Under the pieces are notes generated by a model. That model was not told where the DNA came from. It did no database searches and worked only from the letters and a program-made list of their open reading frames with translations. Shown piece after piece: positions 36,790 through 48,341 of a DNA stretch of 64,000 bases (positions are counted from its first letter, which is position 1; each line of letters begins with the position of its first letter). Source of the stretch: Rhyzopertha dominica (Eukaryota; Arthropoda; Insecta; Coleoptera; Bostrichidae). Location: positions 43,607,325-43,671,324 of the forward strand of contig QCXZ01000064.1 of assembly GCA_025024175.1 (NCBI GenBank), given 5' to 3'. Both the position numbers and the translations under genes were made by a program.

Positions 36790-36950
36790 GTATGGAGTTC
36801 ATGGCATTGGTAATTCGTTGTTACATCATTATGAAGTGGTTCAGCGTAAACAAATTGCTTGAGGCTGCGCCATAAAAAAAGTCCAATATTAATCAGGTGA
36901 TCTCGGTGGGCACTTGGTCAGTCCGTTCCTGGCAATCTAATTTTTGCCTA
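36790..36950 (-). pseudogene. Transposase C-terminal fragment, Tc1/mariner superfamily
   Basis: The minus strand at about 36935-36870 reads RNGLTKCPPRSPD, a stop, then YWTFFMA. This is the RWIGRxGPxxWPPRSPDLTPLDFFLWG segment with a stop in place of a conserved residue. Only this short piece remains. Four unresolved bases lie just to the right (36983-37044). Confidence 0.55.
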
Positions 36951-39090
36951 AGTTTGTGTAACCACTTCTGTGGAGTAGCTAANGCATCTGTCGAGTTGAA
37001 AATAAAGTAANTGCATATCCCTCCANGTATTTAAATATTTCCGNGAAAATCTTTGAAGAAAACATATATAAGTACTTTTCATACTACTGTCTTCTGGAAT
37101 GAATTCTAAATTATGGATTATCAGATTCCCAATACCGATAATTTTGAGATGATATAACACTATTTTAGTTGTAAATTTCAATTATGAACTGATGAAAAAT
37201 CTTTCTTGGATTATTTTATTATTTTTTATTTATTTTATTATTATTTTAATATATGCTTTATATGCCCTAATTTTACATGCTTAGTAAATCTTGAGGTTGA
37301 GAAGTATCCTAGCTAGTCACTCTCTTAGTGGCATCCTAGAGTCTTCTCAAACTGAGTCACCACCGCAACATAGTCTTCATCAAATGTTTTTTTTATGTTA
37401 AGAAGACTACGGATAGTCAAAAACTTAAATTCTCATAGCTGCGCTACATAAAAAGACATTTTGAAAAGATACTGAATAGCCTTATTATTATTATTAGTGA
37501 GTTTTCACCAACTCCGTGCCAATAAGCAATATAATTTTTTTCACATAAGAAATAAGGCTGACATTGGTAATACTCGACAGAAATGTCAATAATAAATGAC
37601 TATTTGTTCTTTTTTTTGTTTTTTGTTTAACAAAGTATAAATTCATCAAGTAAAGAAATAAAATAAGAATTGAGGCAAATAACTTAAAATTATCTGTTTA
37701 CATCAATCAGCAGCACTTGAGAGTAATAAAAAAATGTGGAAACTCTAGGTGTGAGATAGAGGGATATTGCAATGAACTGCAATCCAGATATTTAGAGGTT
37801 TTCCAGGAGGACTGAGCGACGAAAGGTATAGATGATTCGCAGTAACCTGTATACTGTGGTAGCATGTGGCAATCCAAGTAATTATGCAAATTAACTAAAA
37901 AAATATTTGGCAAAATATGACACAACAGCCATAGGACGATAGTTTTCCGTCAGAACTTATCATTCTTTTTTTTTAAAAGCCTTGTCATTTTCTAAAACAA
38001 CTGGAACACACCTACATGCGTGAAGTTTAAACGACATTTTATACAAAGAACTACGACTGTAGGAATATTATTTAGCCAAACACAATAAAATTTTATTTAA
38101 GTCCTTACACCCTCCTCAGAAAAACAAAGGTGAGTGTACACATTATCGTTACAAAAATTCTCACTGGTGCTGGTAAGTCAAAGACCTAATGTAAACAGTA
38201 GCAATATCTTCGGGCAATGATAATCACTATTACAGTATGTAGATTATATTTAAGCTTGTCAAACTAAAATTAATAACGTGTTTACATAATTAATTAAATA
38301 AATTCTCTGCCAGCCTTTAGTTTATAGTTGATGATTGTCATCATGTCAGTACTTTGCGCCGATTTATTTTTCCAGCTGCTTAAACCGTTACATCACAATA
38401 AACGAAAGTATTAGACAATTAGAAAACGAACTAGACAATGCAGGAACTTATCCGCAATTACGACGATCTCTAAATGCATGCCTTGTTACTTATTATGATT
38501 CATTATTTGCAAAATTACATTCAATGTTGTTGATCGCTTCCGCAGATGCAACACAATTATGTAAATAATTATTAACCAGATCTTGTTGATATTTAATTGC
38601 TTTGTTTTTCTCAATGCGGAAAAGTACCAGAAAGTTTGTACTCTGAAAATATTTTAAACGGCATAAATGAAACTGCTTTAACATAAACAATCGATGTGTG
38701 TGAAAGTGATATGATTATTGGCATGGAAATATAATAAGAACAAGCACTAGTATAGAAGACTTAAAGCATAAAGAGGTTGTAAATAACGATTGTTAACAAT
38801 TAACAATTGTGTTGAATAAGGCGGAAGCAGGTATACTTACGCCAGTAATTAGCATTAAAATAGGGTCAAGTTGATCCGGTCAACTCCTTTCCCGATTTCT
38901 AAGTTATCTGTCATTTGTATAAAAGCTTGAATACGCAAGACTTTTGTTTGCCAATGCTATTAGAAAAATTGTAGAAATGCTTGTAATACATTTAATATCC
39001 TACAATTAATTGGGAAGCATCCTAAAAATAAAATCCACTCCTAGATAATTGAACTGTAATAACTGCATAATGCCAAATGGTAAAAAACCG
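36951..39090. other. Non-coding stretch, low-complexity AT patches
   Basis: Contains a T/A low-complexity run at 37200-37260 and unresolved bases at 36983, 37011, 37026 and 37044. The frame at 38335-38568 (77 codons) has no recognised domain. Confidence 0.35.
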
Positions 39091-39960
39091 CTGCAAATTG
39101 AATCAATACTTCCGCATCCAATTGTCAAAATGACATTTACGTTTTTATTTCTTATACTATACGATTAGTAATCAGGTTTTGAGCATTTTTCTCTCTACAC
39201 ATTTTTTCTAAGACAAACAGTCTTCGTGATATTAGCACAAACATATAAATGTTTAAAATCGGTTTTTTTCATATAACTCGTAAATGATTAACTTAACAAA
39301 AATATTTCAAGAGTGCTTTCTGATCAGAAATTTGATTTTCTATATAATACCAAAATTAAAAAAAAAATTGTACGAGCAGAGTAAAAAATACGTTTTTTGG
39401 AAGTATTTCGAAAATGTCAAAATTTTGGATAAATTTTCTAAGACACTTTTTGTGAGAAATTTTATTTCCTATCTGATGGTATTTTCATTTTTTGAATATA
39501 TTAAATATATTTGGAGATATTTACGAAAAACCGTTTTCTTTAAGTGACGCTTTTTTGCTAACATCTTCTAAACAGTTTGCTGCAATGAAAATTTATAATA
39601 ACGAATAATACTCTCAGATATACTACTAATAACATACTAAAACGAAAAAAAAATAAAAATTTGCTGAAAGGGTAGTTACCTCCCAATTTCGCCCCCTTCC
39701 CGATACCCTACTTACCCCACAAACAATAGGTCGCTTTGGGTAGTTGAGATTTATACGTTTGCCAAATTTCAAGTTCATATATTAAGTCTTTCGAAAGTTA
39801 TCGTGTCCACAAACAAAACCACAGACACACAGACAATAAATTTGTTTTTGCTCATTTTTTTGTTTTGCGTTTCCGACCATTTTAAAGCGAATGAGCAAAT
39901 AAAAATTTTTGAAAATTTTTTTCGCGATACAATACTTCCTATCTGTTGGATGTGGAAGTA
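39091..39960 (+). mobile_element. Dispersed repeat, copy 2, possible DNA transposon with short terminal inverted repeats
   Basis: Positions 39091-39560 match copy 1 (8927-9240) in reverse, except for an extra ~190 bases at about 39165-39355. TACTTCCGCATCCAA at 39107-39121 is complementary, with one mismatch, to TTGGATGTGGAAGTA at 39946-39960. An ~850-bp element with inverted ends is therefore possible. In copy 1 only one such end is present (9207-9221). Coding content is not recognised. Confidence 0.55.
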
Positions 39961-41219
39961 ATAAACGAAACGCAAATACCGAAATTCGGTGGCGTGACAA
40001 GAAAAATATTGCGGGGGTGTTGCAAACGACGTGGTTTTGTTTATTTCTAAGTGTTAAAGTTTCTTTTAGGCTTACAGCTCGGTGTGAAATAAAAAAATAT
40101 TAAGCTCGCATCCATACTCTAAGGCGCCTCAAGCTTGAATATCTCATGTTTTATAATTTTAATTGTATAACGTGTATTTTATGTTCACCAAATAATATCG
40201 CGCTACAGCACCCTCAGACAGTAGTGATGAATTAACCTAGCTGAATAAAGTTTTTACACTTAAATTTTTCAACAAATGAAGTCTGAATGACAAGGGTATT
40301 GAAACTGGTAATGAATATTGATAATAATATTGATTTGTAAGCGATCTAGCATTGTAACAAAACAGTATATATGTGGAGGTTTTAGACACAAGCACTCTCC
40401 AGGATCATGTGTGAGATGTTAGTTAAGTCAGAAAAGTGTGTGTCCAACTAGTTGAGCACCAGCTACGTGTTGTGTATTCGATCCTTTTTGAATTTTGAAG
40501 CCATGTAAGGTAAACTCTGTTAACATGTTGAAGATACCTGACACGGGAAATAAAACTATTACTTCCGTACAATGATTTTTTGTTAAAAAAGGAAGTCGGT
40601 GGAACTGAGACGAAAAGGAGAAGCACCTAGAATTTCTGACAATTTACAGAAAATGCGATTGCCATCTTCTGTATATAGGTATGACGGTCTTTTTCCTACA
40701 CACTGTAAAGGACCACAGTTAACTGAGCCTATTACAAGTCTGTACTGAGTTTTCTAACAAATTAATTACCGCCACTATAATTGAGATATCGTCCTAAATG
40801 CCCGAGTCCTATTTTAAAATTGTAAAAGCAGTTGAGGTACATTTTGAAGAAGAATCGAAGTTACGTTGTAATAATTTTTTTAACCTACTGTTACCGACAA
40901 AAATGATAGTATGTGTTGATGTGTATGTACAGATGAGATAAAACAAATTGGAACAAGGACGATCTAGATGGTCGTGAGGACGTAACAGAATCAACTAAAT
41001 CAAATGACTGCCATCATAATTCAATAACATGTATTGAAACTTTCATTATAAGCTGTACATAGAAGCAAATTATTTAATATCTTTCCCATAATCACGCGTA
41101 ATCCGCCAATCCATGCATTAATACTTCTAAAGAGTCAACAAAAACTTCAAAGCTGTCAACAGTATTCGACACACAGAGCGTTTACCGAACAATTATCCGT
41201 GATAAATGCATCAAGTAAA
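39961..41219. other. Non-coding stretch, no gene seen
   Basis: Mixed composition. At 40470-40485 a GTATTCGATCC sequence is faintly like a pol III B box. Not enough for a call. Confidence 0.3.
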
Positions 41220-41460
41220 CACGGGTTTATACGTGCATTGTGCCCTTTGCGACCGTGGCAGGGGTAAGTAGATCATATGCTCGTTTTGCGGGCAGATCAT
41301 CCCCGAGGGGGTGCGCCAGTCGATATAGGTAACAATCTGTGCCACCCCGACCCTTTGTACCACCGGGCTCATCTCACAAAGGGTCCAATTCATCACATAG
41401 ATTGGATAGACTGTTCGCGCACACCACAACATCAATAAAAGCTAATAGTGGAGGGTGATG
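41220..41460. promoter_or_regulatory. GC-rich single-copy island with inverted SOX/TCF-like sites, candidate enhancer
   Basis: Strongly GC-rich relative to its flanks (GACCGTGGCAGGGGTAAG, ATCATCCCCGAGGGGGTGCG). It contains a perfect 10-bp inverted pair GACCCTTTGT (41349-41358) and ACAAAGGGTC (41376-41385). Each half includes a CCTTTGT/ACAAAGG core of the kind bound by SOX/TCF HMG-box proteins. A 74-codon minus-strand frame covers it but has no domain. The function is inferred. Confidence 0.3.
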
Positions 41461-44400
41461 AAAGTCATAATGGGTGATTTAACAAAGCCGATTTTGCCCA
41501 CCGGAACAAAATAAACAGGAACGAGCATCCACGTGCTCCCACGGGTGGGAGAATTGACTTGTTAGTGGGTGGTAAAATAATGAGGATATTCGGCGTGTTT
41601 GCGTGTGATTGCTGAGACATATTTGTACTCTACACAACATTATCGAAAATTCTTTAGAATCTGTAAGGATATAGATATTGCTTTGCTCTCAAACTCAACC
41701 ACCGACCTTTAACAGTTTTAAAACTATACGCTCGCCTTGCTCTATAGTTTAATAAAGTCGCGCAAGGCACCTGTTCATCATCTGTTCTAGTGTTTATTTA
41801 TTGCGATTGAAGATGAAGAAAGGAAGGAGTAACCTGCTGATAAAAGGCAAGAGAAATATGAAAATACCACTTAAAAAACTATTAATATGCACATGCATCT
41901 AAAAAGGCATATTTAATAGTGTAAGAGATAATACAGGGAATGTGGACTGTGAACAAATATACCGGAACAAATATACCATACTTTTTATGCTCGATTTTCC
42001 GTGGCCTGTTCGTGGTTAGTCAGATCTCGGCTCCTAAGTATCGGATTAACCCCAGGTTTTCGCTAGATGGTAGTTCGCGTCTTCAAACAACTCTTTTTGA
42101 GGTAGGGACACTATGGTGCTGTACTTGGGATCAAAAAGCCCATTTTCATAAAAAATTTGATTATTGCTTTATTGGTGTGGTTAAAAGTGATTTTGAGTTG
42201 GTGAAAAAATTAGCGTTATGACTCCGAATTTTTGAATTAATGTTAAAGTAATAACAATGAACTTAAAATATAAACGAAACCTTCTCATCTTAACCTTTTA
42301 TTAGTTTCAGAGTTTTTCATATGCAGATCTTATATTATGATCCTCAAAATCTTTTATGATATTATATATTGTTCTGTGACGGGTGGATTGCGTTGGAAAC
42401 ACAGTATTGATTACTTTAAAAAATAAGAAAGTTCTTTTTATTGCGCTATAATATTTTTAGTGAATAGTTTTTCTTACAATAATAAAATTAAATGCAACAG
42501 TCAACAAAGCTATTTTACAAAGTGCCTCTTTCGGGTACAATACTGGATGCAAGAGATTTAACTATCAATGACTGAAAATAACAATCCGATGCATAAAATT
42601 ATGAGAGACTCAGTTTACAAGACCAACAAAGCACTCCTTACAAAATCGACAATTTCAAACCGAAATAGTCAAATAACCATAATGTACAATTAAATGCTGC
42701 GAGCAACAAGGAATAGTTGCCAGAAGAAGGTATATGCTATAATTTATTCAACCAAAATTATAGAAATATCAAGCTAGTCGGAGCTGCTGCTCAACAGAAG
42801 TCCAGTTAACAATTTATGCAAAATACTACTACTACATAAAACACAGAGAGGTAGAACAGTACCTGCAATTAATAAATGCAGACTCACTAGTGCTTTGGAT
42901 TCAAAACGGAAGAAGCTGTATACTTACACCAAGTCAAAAATGTCGGTACAAGTAACAGAAGAAATACCTATTCTTTTGTACTATAACCGAATGTAACATA
43001 ACTTCTATTACCTTCAAAAAAGGAAAATGAAACGTCTTAAATTTGCTTCGAGAAAACTTTTACGAAGGTTATTTAAAAAAAGGCGAACATTTACTTCGAT
43101 TTTATATGAAATTAATACCGTAGATGATTTGAAAGTAGTATGAGCACATATTTCAGCCAACACTTTGCCTTAGTAGTGACTACAACTTACTCACTCATAT
43201 GCTTTCACTAGGTTGAAGTTCCAAAACAAAATAACAGTGCAACTGACTAATATATACAGACTGTACAAGAATTGGTATAGCTTCATGAAACTGAAAATAT
43301 AATTGATGTGTAACCATTAAATCTAAACTGAACGAAAGTATTCCATAAACTGTGAAATAGCGTAAGCTGTATCGCATATATTGTATAACTGAATCTGTCC
43401 TATTAAAAAAATTTGCCTATTAATTGGTGTGTTATGCGTTGTTCTAAAGCCAAGAACACAACTTATATGGCAAGCCGTGACAATTACAAAAATATTTATC
43501 AAAAGTGTACGGAAAATATATACATATAGGTACCAGATCGTATTTTATTTGTAATAGAGGTATGATAGTATATGAAATGGGAAATAGATTTAGTAGATAG
43601 AATACTACTCATTTGTGAATAACAACAAGTGTGATTATTTAGATCAATTTATGTTAAGTATGTGATTTTATTTTTCATCCTCGGGAAACACCTGAAGAAA
43701 AATGAAGCTCCGATAAATCTTGCTGGTATGCTTGTTAAATTTTTTGACAGAATCATTTGTATCAAACTTTGTATCAAACCAAATGTGTCCTAATATTTTA
43801 ACATGTTCAACAATAATAATGATTATGGCTTTTACGTGTGTATTTTGACGATGTACTTATTTAAAAATTGCAAACACGGTCAACTTATACACTGCACATC
43901 GTGTTTAAATTCATAGGTCCACCCTGGTGGGCACTATAAAGTTCGGGTGGTTGCTAGCTGGTTTATAGCAAGTCCATTGAAGCTCTATCGTGCCGTCGAT
44001 AATTATACAAATGGGACTTCACGGACAGGGAATAAAAATGGGGTTGCTCTAACTGCCAGACACTTTTCCCTTAAAATAATTATTGATCAGTAGGCCATAC
44101 GAGAAGAATGTGAATAATTTTATCTCAGTTAACAGCGGAATTTTGGTTTCTGGAACCAAATACTACCTATATAACTATATGTAAAGAATAAAATCGTTCT
44201 GTGCAAACATATTTTGTTCCATGTGATACTTGACCTTTTATATATTTTTAAAGGAATAACCATTCATTAATTGTTTTTATCTATTGTGTTTTAAATCATT
44301 TGCTGGATGTTTTGAACGTCAGTGGGAATTTAAGTTTGAAACATTAACTTTTGAAGCCTTGAGGAGAATACTTCTAGAGTGTAATTATTATTATGACGGA

Positions 44401-44749
44401 TGGTTATGATAAATATCACAGGTCTAAGTTAGTTTTAGGCAAAGCTACCAATGTAACATAGATTAATCCTTTAAGGACGCCAATAAATTGTTTTGTTCGT
44501 CAAACAAGTCTGTTCGACCAATATAACGATGCAATACTGAAGTGTGTGACGGCTAGAACTGTCGGTTTGCTTGCGTTCAGAACTGATGAGAATATTAGAT
44601 TAATTAATTGTAATATTTTGAAATGCTTATCATTCATATGTTTTAGTAGCGACTACCGGATACGATACCCATGAAACTTGTTGAGATAATTATTACGCAA
44701 CAGAATAAAATGATAAGGTTTTAATACTTTTCGGCAGAACACTCCCGTG
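41461..44749. other. Non-coding stretch, no gene seen
   Basis: Mostly AT-rich. A 93-codon frame at 41940-42221 has no recognised domain. The stretch 43915-44060 is less AT-rich, without motif. Confidence 0.35.
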
Positions 44750-45245
44750 ACTTAAATGGACTGCTCCCCCGAAACTACCTCCCAGCAATCGATTCCCTCG
44801 CAAGAGCATCGCTCATCCGCTTCGACTCGTCCACCTTTCCACGGTCTCTAGGTTCCTTATCTACGACATCATCAACATAGCATCTCAAGGCAACGGAAGT
44901 TCATTTATCCGGCCGAGAAGAGTGGACGATCGGTTGAGCGTTCGCCGGTCACAGCCGGCCATGGCAAGGGTCGTCGACAGCAGGGAGAGAGAGGTGGGTG
45001 TGCCCACGGATCTCGGGAGAGCAGGCGGGCCAAGATGGCGGCTCCACCTGTATTGATCTGTAGAGTCTGCTGTACCTGCGGTTGCCGGGGTTACACATCA
45101 CACACAGACACCTGCCGTCACGCCGCCCCCGTCCCGCCGACGCCCGGCGTCGACAGCGGCGCCGCTTGTTTGAGGGCAGCTGGCAGCCGGAACCGGGAAA
45201 TGCGAAATGTGAGTGATGCGCCGAGAATCAGGTAGCAGGTGAAAG
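44750..45245. promoter_or_regulatory. CpG-rich island, probable promoter or Polycomb/Trithorax-type element
   Basis: The most GC- and CpG-rich sequence in the window. It holds AAGATGGCGGC (45032-45042), a YY1/PHO-type motif. It also holds GCCATGGC (44958-44965, two overlapping PHO cores) and GAGAGAGAG (44985-44993, a GAGA-factor-type site). In mammals the YY1 motif in this orientation lies just inside 5' ends, which would suggest plus-strand transcription. Good minus-strand donors also exist (CGCAG|GTACAG at about 45080), so direction is open. In insects the PHO plus GAGA combination is also seen at Polycomb response elements. Function is inferred from motifs. Confidence 0.45.
45035..45208 (+). 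CDS. Candidate first coding exon, unidentified protein
   Basis: The ATG at 45035 sits in a strong context (CCAAGATGG) and opens a frame beginning MAAPPVLICRVCCTCGCRGY, rich in Cys in its first third. The frame stays open to 45235. A donor with a strong intronic half lies at 45208|45209 (AAT|GTGAGT, phase 0), and weaker ones are at 45231 (CAG|GTAGCA) and 45238 (CAG|GTGAAA). The eventual stop TAG lies inside the second donor. I do not recognise the protein. The GC-rich composition of the island alone can keep a frame open, so this may be non-coding. Confidence 0.2.
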
Positions 45246-46269
45246 TTCATTGCAGAAATCAATAGACGAAGATTTTCCCCATGACAGATGGAGGTACCTA
45301 CATATCCAAACGGGTCAACACTTTGATATCATCATGTCAGATGTGACAAATATTACTAACAAATTCATTGCGAAGGATGGCGAAAATTCACAGTTTGTTG
45401 TGTGGTAAAGATTTGTAAAAACGGTATTGAATGAGACAGAATAGAACGAACGGCCGAAGTGGCGACAGCTGACAAGACTGCTGATGTTAAGCTCGTCATA
45501 TGAGGCAATCTAGACTTGCATATGAAAGAAGAAAGTACCCAAATAGCTCTCAATAGTTTAATATTAGCGTTGAAAGGAATGTGCTTGTCCCTTTTTAAAA
45601 CTTTCTGATGAAAACCTTGTTAACATATTGCAGGCAACTGCATGTTCAGTAAATGAAATTATAATCATTTTTGTCTAAAAAATCAGCACGGAAAGGGGAA
45701 CATCCATCAATAGAAAGTTCAAGGTCAAGAGCTATCTCGCGATCTTTTCTGATACACTAGTTTGGTGTGGTGCTTGAATTCAAATTAGTATCTGATAGAT
45801 TACCATTGTTGCGATGGCTTATCCTGCACAGTTTTAACTTTCGAGTATACTGCTGAATAGGGGCTTGCATACATTGATAAAATTCGTATTCTTAACTTAG
45901 ATCATATTTTTTTTTAAATCAAAAGTGTCTACCTTAGTTTCTGTTATTTGTTACATTAGGATGATGGTCTTCTTCTGCCCAACCAGTATCGGGACCTAAT
46001 GCCTGCAAAGCAACAAAAAGATAAGTCTGCAAAAGTATTGCCCATTTGCTCTCTTTGATTTATTTTACTACTTGTCAAAACAATCCATGGTAGCTGTCTT
46101 CGATAAACCCGTAAGTTTAGCGTGGACATGTCTAATCTTAAGTAGTGATAGAGGAGTAAGTTAACCTTGAAATGCAATGAATATGACAAAGACTAATCAC
46201 TCAAAGTAATTTTATTTCACCGGACTCGCTGGAATTTGCCAGTGGGTTCAAACGCTCATTGGTCAGTTT
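45246..46269. other. Non-coding stretch, no gene seen
   Basis: Ordinary intronic or intergenic composition. No recognised element. Confidence 0.3.
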
Positions 46270-46370
46270 TCATTGTAGGTCTCTGTAGTTACAGACTGTA
46301 CCAACCGACGTCGTAGTGGATCGTAGAGCCACCGCTAGATGACTCATTACCGGTTTTCACAAAATGACCA
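46270..46370 (+). repeat. SINE-like repeat, copy 4
   Basis: Contains GTAGGTCTCTGTAGTTACAG, GTAGAGCCACCGCTAGATGA and CGGTTTTCACAAAATGACC, matching copies 2 and 3 closely. The right end is truncated after AAAATGACC relative to copy 2. Confidence 0.7.
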
Positions 46371-47737
46371 ATTATATTATTTCTAATTTGCACAAATCAT
46401 CACTGCTAGGTATAAACTTTAATCCATTTAGGATTTACAAGCAAAATACGGCGCAAGAAGCTAAAATACAAACGAAACAGCCGATACAAGTTCATGTTCT
46501 TCAACACCACAAAGTTGGACAGCTATCTACGTATGTTTTTTTGCTGACAAAGTCAGTGTGAAATATCAATATAAAACACGGATGCATAATATTAATTCTC
46601 CATCCGTGATCTAAAGCCAATGAGTCGTTTTCTGGGGCGATTTATGCTAAAGCTCTTGCTGAAAATCTGCATTTGCTCCAATTATTCTTCTTCTTGCTAC
46701 GATATAATATCTAATCGATATGCTGTAGCAATAATATAAGAAAATTCACGGATGAACAAATTGCAACAGCTGATTCTGTCGCCACAATACGAGATGGTTG
46801 GAGCAAAGTATGAAATTAGTCAATTTTAAAATACTGTAGGCACACTGTTGAAATATAGCCGCAGAAATTAAACTGGTGATTATTAAAGTCACTGATATGT
46901 AAAAGGCCTATGGTTTGAACCATTTAAATACCAACAATCGAGAGATAAACTTCTTTAATTTGAAGTTACATATCGTGACAAGAGTATGGTTATTGTTTTG
47001 AAAGCTTATACTTGTCAAAAAGTATTTAAAACATTGGTCAAGAAAAATCCAGGTCCTAAGAATGCATTAGATGACACATGATGGGAAAAAACAGACTGTT
47101 TCCTTCAATCCATAAAACCATAAAAACGTCCATTGAAAGCAACCGTCCACGAAGAAGATAAAAGCAATGAAAATATTCGGACCAAATTTTTTTCTGCACA
47201 TTTGTTTCCGAATGAATTCCGACTAACGACTATTACTTTTCTGGAGATATACGCACTCAAATAAAACTTGGAGACTGCGCAAAGCATTCTGTAGGTTGTT
47301 TTGTCAACGCTGATGATTTTTCTGTAAACCAACCCTGTGGATGGGAGTATCTGAAATCTCACCCACTGCTTGGTGGAAAGGTTTATACAGATAAACACAG
47401 TCGCCTAAAGGATGACTGAGCTGCCAAGCGGTTTTCATTGGGAATAATTTAAATTGTAAAATTCACAAACACACGGTACTACCACAACAAACAGACTGAT
47501 GACGGGTAAAGATTCTGCAACAACCTCGTCTAAACGCCATCAACAAGTTGGAGGTGGATCTAACACAAGTAAATGAGAAATGGAATATGATAAGGAGTGA
47601 AATTCATCGTCCCAGTTTTCTGTTAATTATACAGACATATCAGATGGCTTGTTCGTGGTGTAAGTGAGTAATAAAGATTATTTTTTAATCTTCCTGCATG
47701 GTGTGAGTCTGTTCATTATAAATGCATCATTCACTAG
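46371..47737. other. Non-coding stretch, no gene seen
   Basis: A 97-codon minus-strand frame (47398-47105) has no recognisable domain. Otherwise AT-rich. Confidence 0.3.
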
Positions 47738-47810
47738 GCGGGATTGGTACCCGCAATCCCTGGGTTCAGAGTTACACCGCACTTTGAGGGTCATTTTGAG
47801 AGAATATACT
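47738..47810 (-). repeat. tRNA-like end of the SINE-like family (copy 5, reverse)
   Basis: The reverse complement reads AAAATGACCCTCAAAGTGCG, then GTGTAACTCTGAACCCAGG, then GCGGGTACCAATCCCGCC. The first part equals the 3' part of copy 2. The second looks like the anticodon arm and T-arm of a tRNA, with a B-box-like GGTACCAATCC. This links the family to a tRNA ancestor. Confidence 0.55.
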
Positions 47811-48131
47811 TATACCAAGTGTATCTTATAAAAAATTAAACTGTACTGTACAGTAAAGCCTTATGTTGAAGATATGGTGAGGAGAACGCATCCTACAGTT
47901 AAATCCATCCAAACACTTCAAGAAGTTGCTCATTCTACTGAAGACGACAGCTTAGCACTGAAATAGGTATTTATCATTGTTGTTAGGATTTATCATTATA
48001 AGTAGTTAAATTTGTACTATACTTTATCATAATTATTCAAATGCAATCGTTTAGTCTGCAGTACTACAAAGCAACCCAAAGAATGGGTAGAAGATCAAAC
48101 CCGAAATAAAATAAACAAATTTCACTTCCAG

Positions 48132-48270
48132 GACGCCGCCACTGTCGCTCGCGATGCGGTGGATCTGCAGTGGGAAAAGTCGACCCACGAACGACGGATG
48201 AAGATGGAGGTCGATATTAGGGTGGAAACTGGGAAGCACGACAGCACGCACAACCTGGGAAACGCTTATC
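48132..48270 (+). CDS. Candidate internal exon, unidentified
   Basis: A good acceptor (AAATTTCACTTCCAG) ends at 48131. The following sequence is GC-rich at third codon positions and open in frame from 48132. It encodes DAATVARDAVDLQWEKSTHE and so on, until a stop at 48341. It stands out from the AT-rich flanks and is not repeated in the window. A clear donor is missing (ATAG|GTTTTG at about 48284 is weak). Its phase 0 would match the candidate exon ending at 45208. A minus-strand frame is also open across it. I do not recognise the protein. It may be a pseudogene fragment or a conserved non-coding element. Confidence 0.25.
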
Positions 48271-48341
48271 TAATCCATATAGGTTTTGCAGTTATTCGTG
48301 TGTGTGCCCTACACTATCATAGCAAAGGCGAACTTTTATGA

